Of a DNA stretch of 13,586 bases, positions 5,892 to 13,447 are shown piece by piece. A model generated the notes under the pieces. The model made no database searches. It was not told the origin of the DNA and saw nothing but the letters and a program-made list of their open reading frames with translations. The stretch's first letter is position 1. The number at the start of each line of letters is the position of its first letter. Made by a program: the position numbers and the translations under genes. Source of the DNA: JBKCUA01 sp046318675 (GTDB lineage Bacteria > Pseudomonadota > Alphaproteobacteria > JAJTHO01); the NCBI GenBank assembly GCA_046318675.1, contig JBKCUA010000015.1:1-13586 (forward strand), given 5' to 3'.

Positions 5892-8075
5892 ATGTTTTCC
5901 CGCCCTACCACGGCACGACTTGCGGTTCTTCTGCGCCGCTGGTGGCGACAACCGCCGTGGTTTGGGTTAGCAGTTACACTGGCGGTGGTGTGCGTGGGCG
6001 GCACCGCCATCTCCCTGATTGGTCTTTCCAAAGCCAGTGCCGAAGGCCTGCTTATTCTTGTTGCTATTGATGCAATTGCACTTCTTTTGCTTGCAATACC
6101 AGTCGCACGCAGGGTAGGGGGATTATGGCGGATGCGGCGTCAGGGTATCGTCGGAGCAAAATTGTATTCCCGGCTTGTTTCCTTGTTCTCTTTGCTGGCC
6201 GTTGTTCCAGCACTATTAGTGCTAGTATTCTCTGCTGTCATGTTCAACGCGGGGCTGGAACATTGGTTTTCGCAAAAAGTTAAAGTCGCCCTGTCGGAGT
6301 CTCTGAACGTAGCCCAAGCATACCTGGAAGAACACCAGCAGATTATCCGCGCCGATGCCGTCGCCATGGCCAACGATCTGAACTGGTCCGCGCCACTATT
6401 ACTCAGCTCCCCCCAAGCCTTGACCACCACACTCGCTAACCAGACGGGGGTACGTGGCCTTACCGAAGCCATATTATTTGACAGCAAACTTAATATTTTA
6501 GCTCGAAGCGGCTACAGCCTCAGCCTTGAATTCGCCACCATTCCCGCCACCGCCCTAAACCAAGCAGCAACAGGGGAGGTGATCGTGCTCACCTCCCCTC
6601 AAGGCGATCGAGTTCGGGCATTGCTGCGCCTAGATCGTTTTGTTGATGCTTTTTTATATGTGGGTCGAGCCGTCGATCCGAAAGTTATTGCCCACACCGA
6701 AACCACGAAAAGTGCTGTAGGTGCGTATCTGGAAACGGAACGTCAACGCCTACACCTGAAAATTCTTGTCACCGCCTTGATCGGTATCGTCGGGTTGGTG
6801 TTACTATTGTTAGCCACATGGCTGGGGCTTATTTTTGCCAACCGCTTGGTACAGCCCATTGCCCGCCTCGCCGCAGGGGCAGAAGCCCTGCGCCAAGGCC
6901 GCCATTATGATATTCCATTGCCCAATGAACGTGATGAAATTCGCAATCTCACCAAAACCTTTAACCGCATGGCGGTGGATTTAACTGAACAACGCAAGAA
7001 GCTTGAAGATACCAACGAACAACTTGATCTGCGCCGCCGCTTTACCGAAACTGTTCTCGAAGGGGTCACCGCTGGGGTGATTGGTCTTGATGAGGAAAAA
7101 AAACTACAAATATTTAATCATCGTGCGGGCGCACTACTGCACGCGCCATTAGCTACATATTTAAACCAACCTATTGATACTGTCTTTCCCGAAATTCTTC
7201 CCCTTGTTCATCAACATCCTAATCCAACTGAGTCTTTTACAGAACAACAATTACTAATTAAACGCGGCAACACCACCCGTACCCTCTTGGCCAGAGCCGC
7301 CCCGGAAGTACGCAGTAATGAAGTTATTGGATATATTTTAACTTTTGATGACATTACTGATCTGCTGCACGCTCAAAAAACCGCTGCCTGGGCGGATGTA
7401 GCTCGCCGCCTTGCGCATGAGATTAAAAACCCCCTAACCCCTATTCAATTAGCCGCAGAACGATTGCAACGTCGTTTTGGAACCCAAATTCATGAAGGGA
7501 AAAATATCTACGAAGAACTAACCTCTACCATTGTCCGACAAGTCAATGATATTGGCCGGTTGGTGGATGAGTTTTCAAGTTTTGCCCGGATGCCCACGCC
7601 CATCAAACGGCGGGAAAATTTAATACGCCTGCTTTCTGAAGCTATCACCTTATTTAAAGAAACCACACCCCATGTATCTTTTCGGTTAAACACTCAAACG
7701 GCTACTATTTTATTGCCGCTCGATGCTGGATTGTTGCGCCAAGCTTTTACCAATATTTTAAAAAACGCCGTTGAGGCTCTTGAGGAAAAATTTGGCACCA
7801 ACCTAGGCGGCATTATAGACATTTCTGTCTCTCAACAAAACAGTCAGATTACTATTATTTTTAAAGATAATGGCCACGGCTTCACCGCCGATATAGCGCA
7901 TAAACCAAACCAACTGTATTTCACTACAAAACGCAATGGTACTGGTCTTGGTTTATCTATCGTACGAAAAATTCTTGAAGATAATGGCGGTAGCTTCACC
8001 TTCCGTAATAATACAAACGGTGGTGCCGAAGTTCGCGTGAGTTTTACTAGCAAAAGCGATGCCAGTGGTATATGA
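5892..8075 (+). CDS. ntrY: NtrY-type membrane sensor histidine kinase
   Basis: NtrY autophosphorylates on histidine and passes the phosphate to NtrX. In alphaproteobacteria the pair is linked to nitrogen metabolism, redox or low-oxygen responses and envelope functions. The 727 residues give the family layout. Hydrophobic segments lie at about 25-45, 52-72, 96-118 and 290-314, with a periplasmic sensor region between the last two. HAMP spans about 312-365. A PAS domain covers about 383-490. The dimerisation box ARRLAHEIKNPLTPIQ has the phospho-acceptor H509. The ATPase domain carries NILKNA (621-626), DNGHGF (659-664) and GTGLGLSI (683-690). The gene is 8 nt after alaS and 27 nt before ntrX, so it is probably cotranscribed. 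ntrBC is not adjacent, unlike the common ntrBC-ntrYX order. An internal hairpin with a perfect anti-16S sequence lies at 6572-6599. Confidence 0.95.
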   Translation: MFSRPTTARLAVLLRRWWRQPPWFGLAVTLAVVCVGGTAISLIGLSKASAEGLLILVAIDAIALLLLAIPVARRVGGLWRMRRQGIVGAKLYSRLVSLFSLLAVVPALLVLVFSAVMFNAGLEHWFSQKVKVALSESLNVAQAYLEEHQQIIRADAVAMANDLNWSAPLLLSSPQALTTTLANQTGVRGLTEAILFDSKLNILARSGYSLSLEFATIPATALNQAATGEVIVLTSPQGDRVRALLRLDRFVDAFLYVGRAVDPKVIAHTETTKSAVGAYLETERQRLHLKILVTALIGIVGLVLLLLATWLGLIFANRLVQPIARLAAGAEALRQGRHYDIPLPNERDEIRNLTKTFNRMAVDLTEQRKKLEDTNEQLDLRRRFTETVLEGVTAGVIGLDEEKKLQIFNHRAGALLHAPLATYLNQPIDTVFPEILPLVHQHPNPTESFTEQQLLIKRGNTTRTLLARAAPEVRSNEVIGYILTFDDITDLLHAQKTAAWADVARRLAHEIKNPLTPIQLAAERLQRRFGTQIHEGKNIYEELTSTIVRQVNDIGRLVDEFSSFARMPTPIKRRENLIRLLSEAITLFKETTPHVSFRLNTQTATILLPLDAGLLRQAFTNILKNAVEALEEKFGTNLGGIIDISVSQQNSQITIIFKDNGHGFTADIAHKPNQLYFTTKRNGTGLGLSIVRKILEDNGGSFTFRNNTNGGAEVRVSFTSKSDASGI
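6572..6599 (+). promoter_or_regulatory. Hairpin inside ntrY holding a perfect Shine-Dalgarno before an in-frame GTG
   Basis: A perfect 11-bp inverted repeat, AGGGGAGGTGA (6572-6582) and TCACCTCCCCT (6589-6599), encloses a 6-nt loop. The left arm and loop contain GGAGGTGATC (6575-6584), the full complement of the usual 3' end of bacterial 16S rRNA. GTG codon 232 of ntrY (6585-6587) follows, 5 nt after GGAGG. Folding would hide the site and opening would expose it. Internal initiation would give a kinase of about 496 residues lacking the first three membrane spans. This is inference from sequence; the hairpin itself is seen directly. Confidence 0.4.
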
Positions 8076-8102
8076 GCAACACTAACGACAAAAGGATCCT
8101 CC

Positions 8103-9524
8103 ATGGCTCATGATATTCTGATAATCGATGATGAACAGGATATTCGCACACAACTCCAAGGACTTCTTAGTGATGAAGGTTATGATACCAGCACCGCTGC
8201 CACCAGTCACGATGCCCTGACCGCTTTTCGCCTTCGTATTCCTTCCTTGGTTATATTAGATATCTGGCTAGGGCAAAAAAGTCCTATGGATGGACTTGAT
8301 TTGTTAGCGCATATCAAAAAAGATCATCCAGATATTCCCGTGCTAATGATATCCGGGCATGGCACTATTGAAACAGCTGTCAGCGCCCTAAAAAAAGGGG
8401 CTTACGATTACATCGAAAAACCATTTAAAACAGATAAGTTATTAACTGTCATTATCCGCGCCCTTGAAACAGCAAAGCTCAAAAAAGAAAATGCCGATCT
8501 ACGTCAACGCGGGATTGCAGATTTTGATTTTATTGGCTCTTCCGGAGCAATCCAGCAACTGCGTACCAACATTGAAAAAATCGCCCCAACCAACAGTCGG
8601 GTCATGATTCTTGGTGCCCCAGGCAGCGGCAAGGAAACCGTTGCACGATTAATTCACACCCGTTCCAAACGCGCCCATGATCCCTTTGTTACCCTAAACT
8701 GCGCCCTTATTACACCCGACAAAATGGAAGTGGAACTTTTTGGCACTGAACCTGGTTATATTATTGGCCAGCCCCGCAAAGTGGGGCTGTTCGAACAAGC
8801 CCACAAAGGCACTTTATTCTTTGACGAAATTACCGATATGCCCATGGAAACCCAGGGTAAAATTCTGCGTGTTCTCTTAGAGCAAAAATTTACCCGTCTT
8901 GGCGGCGAACAACCTGTGGAGGTTGACGTTCGCGTGATCGCCAGCAGTGGTCGTAACTGCAAACAGGCCATTATAGATCGCAGGCTACGGGAAGATTTAT
9001 ACTATCGCCTCAGTGTGGTGCCATTAACCGTGCCACCTCTAAAAGAGCGACGCGACGATATAGCGAGTCTCTTTCAATACTTCATGCAACGCGCCGCCAG
9101 CATTTCCGGCCTTCCCGCACGACACTTGGCCAATGACGCATTAACTGCTTTACAAACATACTCTTGGCCGGGCAATGTTCGCCAACTTCGCAATGTTGTT
9201 GAATGGTTACTGATTATGGCACCAGGGATGGGCAGGGATCCTATTGCCGCGGAGATGCTTCCCCCCGATATTCTTGGCGATCTTACGGGCGGCCTAGTCA
9301 GTGAACGACCAACCGAAATCATGACCCTTCCCCTACGGGAAGCACGGGAGAGCTTTGAGCGCGAATACCTCCTCGCCCAAATAGCTAGATTTAACGGGAA
9401 TATTTCGCAAACAGCGTCCTTTATTGGGATGGAGCGTTCCGCCCTGCACCGCAAAATGCGCGGCCTTGGAATCTCGGCCGTAAACGATCGCGATGACGGC
9501 AAAAATCAATTGATGACAGGATAG
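8103..9524 (+). CDS. ntrX: NtrX-type response regulator with AAA+ and Fis-type HTH domains
   Basis: NtrX is the DNA-binding partner of NtrY. A Shine-Dalgarno AAAGGA (8091-8096) precedes the ATG by 6 nt. The 473 residues start with a receiver domain (acidic D9/D10, phospho-acceptor D53, S84, K106). An AAA+ domain follows with Walker A GAPGSGKE (171-178) and Walker B GTLFFDEI (236-243), and the protein ends in a Fis-type helix-turn-helix (about 434-456, NISQTASFIGMERSALHRKMRGLGI region). Where sigma54 activators have GAFTGA, this protein has GYIIGQ (218-223). It is therefore unlikely to drive sigma54 RNA polymerase and more likely acts as a repressor or sigma70-type regulator, as inferred for other NtrX proteins. 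It is probably cotranscribed with ntrY and rlmB. Confidence 0.95.
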   Translation: MAHDILIIDDEQDIRTQLQGLLSDEGYDTSTAATSHDALTAFRLRIPSLVILDIWLGQKSPMDGLDLLAHIKKDHPDIPVLMISGHGTIETAVSALKKGAYDYIEKPFKTDKLLTVIIRALETAKLKKENADLRQRGIADFDFIGSSGAIQQLRTNIEKIAPTNSRVMILGAPGSGKETVARLIHTRSKRAHDPFVTLNCALITPDKMEVELFGTEPGYIIGQPRKVGLFEQAHKGTLFFDEITDMPMETQGKILRVLLEQKFTRLGGEQPVEVDVRVIASSGRNCKQAIIDRRLREDLYYRLSVVPLTVPPLKERRDDIASLFQYFMQRAASISGLPARHLANDALTALQTYSWPGNVRQLRNVVEWLLIMAPGMGRDPIAAEMLPPDILGDLTGGLVSERPTEIMTLPLREARESFEREYLLAQIARFNGNISQTASFIGMERSALHRKMRGLGISAVNDRDDGKNQLMTG

Positions 9525-9530
9525 AAATTT

Positions 9531-10220
9531 GTGGGTGATCTTTACCTATATGGTCAACACGCTGTTTTAGCTGCGCTTAAAAACCCGCGACGTCGCCTCA
9601 AACGGCTCTATCTCGCGGCAGAACATAAAGTTACCGCTTCATGTTCCATCACCATCACCGAAAAATCTACCTTTTCAAGACTCCTGCCCCAGGGAGCTAT
9701 CCACCAAGGCTACGCCCTAGCCACCGAACCTTTAGAGCAACCGGGCCTAGACGATATTCTCGACACAGCCCCCAAACATCTGCTGGTTCTTGATCAAGTC
9801 ACCGATCCGCAAAATATCGGAGCCATTCTACGCACCGCCGCCGCGTTTGGCGTACAAGCGGTTGTCGTTCAGGATCGCCACGCGCCCAACGAGACCTCGG
9901 CCATGGTCAAAACCGCCTGCGGTGCTTTTGAACGTATTGACTATGTGGCGGTCACCAACCTGAGCCGAAGCCTTGAGGCCCTCAAAAACGCCGGCTACTG
10001 GTGCATCGGGTTCAGCGAACGGGGCAGGGAGGTTTTCACCCCGCGCCATGCCGCCGACAAAACCGCGTTTGTCTTCGGGGCCGAAGGCGACGGCCTGCGC
10101 CGCCTCGTGGCGCAAACGTGCGACGCGCTGGTGCGTCTGCCCACCGTTCCCGATTTTCCCAGCCTTAACGTCGGGGCGGCGGTTGCGGCGACACTGGGGA
10201 GTTATGCCGCTTATAAGTGA
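9531..10220 (+). CDS. rlmB: 23S rRNA 2'-O-ribose methyltransferase of the RlmB/TrmH (SPOUT) family
   Basis: RlmB-type enzymes use S-adenosylmethionine to methylate a guanosine ribose in 23S rRNA (Gm2251 in E. coli). The 229 residues start at GTG, 6 nt after ntrX, with AGGA at 9518-9521 as ribosome-binding site. A short N-terminal substrate-binding domain (LYLYGQHAVLAALKNPRR) precedes the knotted SPOUT domain. Its motifs are DQVTDPQNIGAILRTAAAFG (about 88-107, with N95 and R101), FGAEGDGLRRL (about 182-192) and LPTVPDFPSLNVGAAVAA (about 203-220). The last motif has Gly where many members have Ser after SLNV. The exact RNA target cannot be set from sequence; a tRNA-methylating TrmH-like role is the alternative. 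Its stop codon overlaps the 3' end of the convergent DUF1905 gene. Confidence 0.88.
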   Translation: MGDLYLYGQHAVLAALKNPRRRLKRLYLAAEHKVTASCSITITEKSTFSRLLPQGAIHQGYALATEPLEQPGLDDILDTAPKHLLVLDQVTDPQNIGAILRTAAAFGVQAVVVQDRHAPNETSAMVKTACGAFERIDYVAVTNLSRSLEALKNAGYWCIGFSERGREVFTPRHAADKTAFVFGAEGDGLRRLVAQTCDALVRLPTVPDFPSLNVGAAVAATLGSYAAYK

Positions 10221-10507
10221 AGCATTACTGAAACACGGCTGCCTACCCCGATATTCTCTTTTTTCCTCACCGCCGCTTTGACAGGCAACAAGTAAGCACC
10301 CCTTGTTGCATCCGGAAAAAGGGATGTTTGCCACCGGGTATTTCCTATAGTTACGCTGACGCCTACAGATCCCCATCCGCGCCTGTGATGCTCGGTAAAA
10401 AACTTAATCTGCGCAGAAACATCTTGAGGTACCGTGATAAAAAACCACGCTCCCTTACCGGAATACATCCATAGTTCTGATGAAAAAGTGAAATCCATAT
10501 CAATCAT
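10211..10507 (-). CDS. DUF1905-family protein
   Basis: This small soluble protein (98 residues from ATG 10507) matches the DUF1905 pattern as I know it: FTFSSELWMYSGKGAWFFITVP at the N-terminus, then a region like SVGVSVTIGNTRWQTSLFPDATRGAYLLPVKAAVRKKE and a glycine turn before the last strand. It is a small beta-rich fold of unknown biochemical role. Three starts are possible: TTG at 10516, ATG at 10507 and ATG at 10498. The ATG at 10507 overlaps the regulator's stop by 8 nt (ATGATTGA), and 10498 gives MDFTFSSEL, also plausible; either implies translational coupling. The 3' end overlaps rlmB by 10 bp, tail to tail. Membership of an operon with a WYL regulator suggests the regulator controls it. 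Confidence 0.85.
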   Translation of the reverse strand: MIDMDFTFSSELWMYSGKGAWFFITVPQDVSAQIKFFTEHHRRGWGSVGVSVTIGNTRWQTSLFPDATRGAYLLPVKAAVRKKENIGVGSRVSVMLHL

Positions 10508-11183
10508 GATTCTCAAGGCAACGACTTAAATAATCGCGATAGGTTTTTCCTTTTTCAACCGCAAAGCACTCTTGCAAAAGTGCAAGCGACTGTATGCGAT
10601 CAAGGCGAAAAACACGAAAATCATTGCGCAATTCACACCACGCCGTCAATGTCCAGACTTTACCCCAATACTCAAGACCCAAGGGGAGTACTGTTCGGGA
10701 TGTTTGATGGCCATGTTCATCCTCATAAAAAAAAGATATTTTCTTCTTATTATCAATTGCATATCGGATCTTTTTTAAAGATTCTTTTGTTTTTCTGTCA
10801 CTGGAAAAATACACATAACCAGCGGGGGAATGATTGTTGTCCCAAAGAGATGACGGCAAGATATCCCGCAGTTTTATCGCCACTTCCTGCGCACAGGCAG
10901 AAACCTCATCATCCGCCACGGCCTTGACCATGCTGATTCCAAGTTGAATCGCGCGAAGCTCCAACGGCGTAAAATGCAGTGGAGGAAGTTCTAGGGGCTG
11001 ACGAATCACATAACCCATGCCTGGCTCCCCTTCAATAGGAACACCAGCAGCCATCAGCCCCTGAATATCACGATAAACAGTACGAACAGACACACCAAGC
11101 TTTTCCGAAATCATCGCCGCAGTACGCAACCGTTGACCACGCAGCAGTTGGATAATTTCAAAAAGCCTATCAATCTTCCGCAT
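10500..11183 (-). CDS. YafY-type HTH regulator with WYL domain
   Basis: This transcriptional regulator has 227 residues. An N-terminal winged HTH of the HTH_11/DeoR type covers about 5-60, with the recognition helix around SVRTVYRDIQGLM (32-44) and a wing at GEPGMGYVI. A WYL domain spans about 135-205 and carries LPLGLEYWGKVWTLTAWCELRNDFRVFRLDRI, the signature block of the YafY/WYL family, in which the domain is thought to sense a ligand. The ATG directly abuts the stop of the upstream gene (TAGATG on the coding strand), with no clear ribosome-binding site of its own, so translation is probably coupled. The palindrome in the operon promoter (11535-11557) is its likely autoregulatory operator. 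The inducing signal is unknown. Confidence 0.93.
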   Translation of the reverse strand: MRKIDRLFEIIQLLRGQRLRTAAMISEKLGVSVRTVYRDIQGLMAAGVPIEGEPGMGYVIRQPLELPPLHFTPLELRAIQLGISMVKAVADDEVSACAQEVAIKLRDILPSSLWDNNHSPAGYVYFSSDRKTKESLKKIRYAIDNKKKISFFYEDEHGHQTSRTVLPLGLEYWGKVWTLTAWCELRNDFRVFRLDRIQSLALLQECFAVEKGKTYRDYLSRCLENHD

Positions 11184-11486
11184 CTACATCGCAGCTTTCA
11201 CGTCAAAATGCCGCATATGAATGGTTTCATGATTGATCATGGAAATAAATCCTTGCACAGCGTCTGCTGTCATAGAGAGTGCTAGCGCATCTTTGGCGGC
11301 TTTCATCGTATTCCACTCCACAACATCAATCCACAGGCCTTGTTCATTTTGGCCAAGACAACGCTTAATAAAGCCGGGGAGGGATGAAAGAAAAACATTG
11401 GTTTTTTGAAATTCAGACAGGAAGACGGTCATTTTTACACCATCCTTCAATTTGAATTCAACAACTTCTAAAACATGTTGGGTCAT
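11184..11486 (-). CDS. Antibiotic biosynthesis monooxygenase-like (dimeric alpha/beta barrel) protein
   Basis: This 100-residue protein looks like a ferredoxin-like dimeric barrel of the ABM family. A first strand VLEVVEFKLK leads to a helix with SEFQKTNVFLSSLPGF, then strands IKRCLGQNEQGLWIDVVEW and a helix MKAAKDALALSM, the usual ABM order with the conserved W-x-D-V-V-x-W-type strand. Such proteins include small oxygenases and heme- or quinone-related enzymes, but many have no known substrate. I chose ATG 11486 because AAGGA lies upstream of it with suitable spacing; the frame opens 12 codons earlier without support. It is the first gene of the operon, ahead of the WYL regulator, so it is probably the main regulated target. 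Confidence 0.78.
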   Translation of the reverse strand: MTQHVLEVVEFKLKDGVKMTVFLSEFQKTNVFLSSLPGFIKRCLGQNEQGLWIDVVEWNTMKAAKDALALSMTADAVQGFISMINHETIHMRHFDVKAAM

Positions 11487-11525
11487 ATCGCTATTCCTTA
11501 TTCTGGTTAAAAGGAAACGCAAGCT

Positions 11526-11554
11526 ATCATACCCATCCTGACACCCTATGTCAG
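11526..11554 (-). promoter_or_regulatory. sigma70-type promoter of the ABM-WYL-DUF1905 operon
   Basis: On the - strand CTGACA (11554-11549) and TATGAT (11531-11526) are separated by exactly 17 nt. Transcription would start near 11519, leaving a leader of about 33 nt with an AAGGA ribosome-binding site. The -35 box lies inside the palindromic operator. Confidence 0.7.
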
Positions 11555-11557
11555 GAT
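11535..11557. promoter_or_regulatory. Palindromic operator, probable binding site of the WYL regulator
   Basis: ATCCTGACA (11535-11543) and TGTCAGGAT (11549-11557) are perfect 9-bp inverted arms around 5 nt. The site covers the -35 box and most of the spacer, so a bound dimer would block RNA polymerase. The only regulator gene nearby is the WYL protein of the same operon; assigning the site to it is inference. Confidence 0.7.
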
Positions 11558-11685
11558 ATACGGAACGCTTTCATACTAAACAGCCAAGCAGGAATGCAGT
11601 GCATAACGATCGCCCAAAAATTTTAATTCCATAATTATCATTATGAGCAAAATTGATATAGTACAAAATGACATCATAAAACCAG

Positions 11686-13359
11686 CTACGCAGCTCGAAC
11701 TTCAGCCAAAAACTCTTGCACTTGATCATGAAGAATTTGCGCCTGTTCTTGCAACACAGATGCAGCACTACGCACATGTTGGCAGGCGTCACCCGTTTGA
11801 CCCGCCGCAGTCCGAACGGAATCAATACTGTTTACTGCTTGGTTAATACTCGCCGCAGCCTCCACCGAACGCCGACTAATATCCGCCGTTGTTGTAGCTT
11901 GCTCCTCAAGGCTTATCGCCACCTTGCCTGATGAGGCATCTATCTCCTGAACACAAGAGACTATTTCGTATGTTGTATCAATTGCTTGTGATGCCGTTTG
12001 TTTTACAGCATTAATTTTTTCATCAATACTGACTGTCATTTCTGTTGTCTTATTAGCCAGAACTTTTACTTCCGCCGCCACAACGGCAAAACCACGACCT
12101 TGTTCTCCAGCTCGTGATGCTTCAATCGTAGCATTCAATGCCAATAGATTTGTTTGCTCAGTAATCACACGAATAGAATCCACAATGCCGTCAATATCAC
12201 TCAATACATTTCTAAGTTTATCAAGATGTTGTTGTGATTGTTCCACTTGCGCGGCGGAGCTACGGCACACCGTAGTGGTGTTAGCCACCGTTGCCGATAC
12301 CCCCTTGAGTACCCCGGTAAACTCTCCTGCTGCATTGGACACTGCCTGCACATTGCTCCCTGCGTGTTCTACAGCTTGAAGTAATTCTGTAGTCTCGGTA
12401 CTCGCTGTTTGAGCCGCCTTGGCCAACACCTCTGCCACACAACCTAAATCCTTCACAGCGTGCAAAACACCTTTAACAACAGACCCAATCTTCGCATCAA
12501 AAGCCTCCGCCAGATGATTCATCGCTTGACGGCGCTCTTGTTCTGCTTTTGCTTTTGTTGTTTCCCGTTCTTTTTGCAATATATTCATGGCAACAATCGC
12601 ATCCCGAAATACTGCTACCGCACGGCTTATCTCTCCCATTTCATCGGTACGTTTTTCGCCAATAATATAAACATCTGTTTCGTGTTTGGACAGTTGCTGC
12701 ATTACTTTAATAAGGACACGTTGCGGGGAAAAAATCTGCCGATACGCATAGACCGGAACACTAACTACCCCCAAAAGACAAAAAGCTGAACCCACGGTGA
12801 AAAACCAACCAACGCGGTTCTCTAAGATTATAATATCGTGCTCTATACTATCTTTCCATTCCAATAACATTCCGGAAATAGACTCGTTAGCTTCTTCCAT
12901 TGCCTCAAATTTCTGCTCAAAGGATTTTATTTCTGCATCATATAATTTACCGTTATCAATCATATTAATAACCGTACTTGCCGCCGTAAAATATTCCTCA
13001 AGAGCATGAGCAGAATTAAAAAACAAATCTTTAACCTGCTGATCTGCACGAGGCTCCGCTTTATTATCGGCGATATTTTGAAAAAACTTTTCGTAATGCA
13101 GTTTTAAATCCACCCGTGCTTTTAGTATGCCGTCTTTATTACCTTGGGAATTGGCTAAAATGGCACCAAGAACATCATTGCGCATGGCGTCGTGCATCAT
13201 ATCGCCTTCCATATGACGCTGAATAATTGTTGGGGTTGCGCTTAGTGCGGATGTTTTTTCTTTAATAACAATAGACTGCCATCGCTGAGCAACAACAAGC
13301 CCTATCACTAGAAGCGCGCTAACAATACTGATAACAAGAAACTTACTTTGTATTTTCAT
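11686..13359 (-). CDS. Methyl-accepting chemotaxis receptor
   Basis: This transmembrane receptor signals through CheW/CheA to control swimming or a related output. It has 557 residues, and a GAGGAA site 5 nt before the ATG supports the start. TM1 (about 8-25) and TM2 (about 184-206) enclose a periplasmic, mainly helical sensor of about 155 residues, probably a four-helix bundle. HAMP covers about 207-260. The cytoplasmic signalling hairpin spans about 290-550 with the conserved tip EQTNLLALNATIEASRAGEQGRGFAVVAAEV (about 401-431). The C-terminus (EFLAEVRAA) lacks the NWETF-like tether used by CheR/CheB in some receptors. The ligand cannot be read from the sequence. It is intermediate in base composition and appears to be a single-gene unit. 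Confidence 0.95.
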   Translation of the reverse strand: MKIQSKFLVISIVSALLVIGLVVAQRWQSIVIKEKTSALSATPTIIQRHMEGDMMHDAMRNDVLGAILANSQGNKDGILKARVDLKLHYEKFFQNIADNKAEPRADQQVKDLFFNSAHALEEYFTAASTVINMIDNGKLYDAEIKSFEQKFEAMEEANESISGMLLEWKDSIEHDIIILENRVGWFFTVGSAFCLLGVVSVPVYAYRQIFSPQRVLIKVMQQLSKHETDVYIIGEKRTDEMGEISRAVAVFRDAIVAMNILQKERETTKAKAEQERRQAMNHLAEAFDAKIGSVVKGVLHAVKDLGCVAEVLAKAAQTASTETTELLQAVEHAGSNVQAVSNAAGEFTGVLKGVSATVANTTTVCRSSAAQVEQSQQHLDKLRNVLSDIDGIVDSIRVITEQTNLLALNATIEASRAGEQGRGFAVVAAEVKVLANKTTEMTVSIDEKINAVKQTASQAIDTTYEIVSCVQEIDASSGKVAISLEEQATTTADISRRSVEAAASINQAVNSIDSVRTAAGQTGDACQHVRSAASVLQEQAQILHDQVQEFLAEVRAA

Positions 13360-13411
13360 AATTATTCCTCATTCAAGGAAAATAACCACTCATGGTTGTA
13401 AATTCCTTAAC

Positions 13412-13447
13412 AAAAAAAGAGCACTGCATTTTTTCATACAGTGCTCT
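13412..13447 (-). terminator. Rho-independent terminator for a - strand transcript entering from the right
   Basis: AGAGCACTG (13418-13426) and CAGTGCTCT (13439-13447) form a perfect 9-bp stem with a 12-nt loop. On the - strand the stem is followed by a run of seven T residues (complement of 13412-13418). The transcript it ends starts beyond the window or within the structured stretch to its right. Confidence 0.8.

Noticed and set aside
9828..10376. A 182-residue open frame antisense to rlmB
   Set aside because: It overlaps both rlmB and DUF1905, which have clear family motifs, and it has no recognisable domain.
11627..11644. AT-rich inverted repeat after the chemotaxis receptor gene, considered as its terminator
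   Set aside because: The stem is only 6 bp of mostly A-T pairs and lacks a clear U tract.
13361..13411. Search for a sigma28 or sigma54 promoter upstream of the chemotaxis receptor
   Set aside because: No convincing match to either consensus was found; only the ribosome-binding site is clear.
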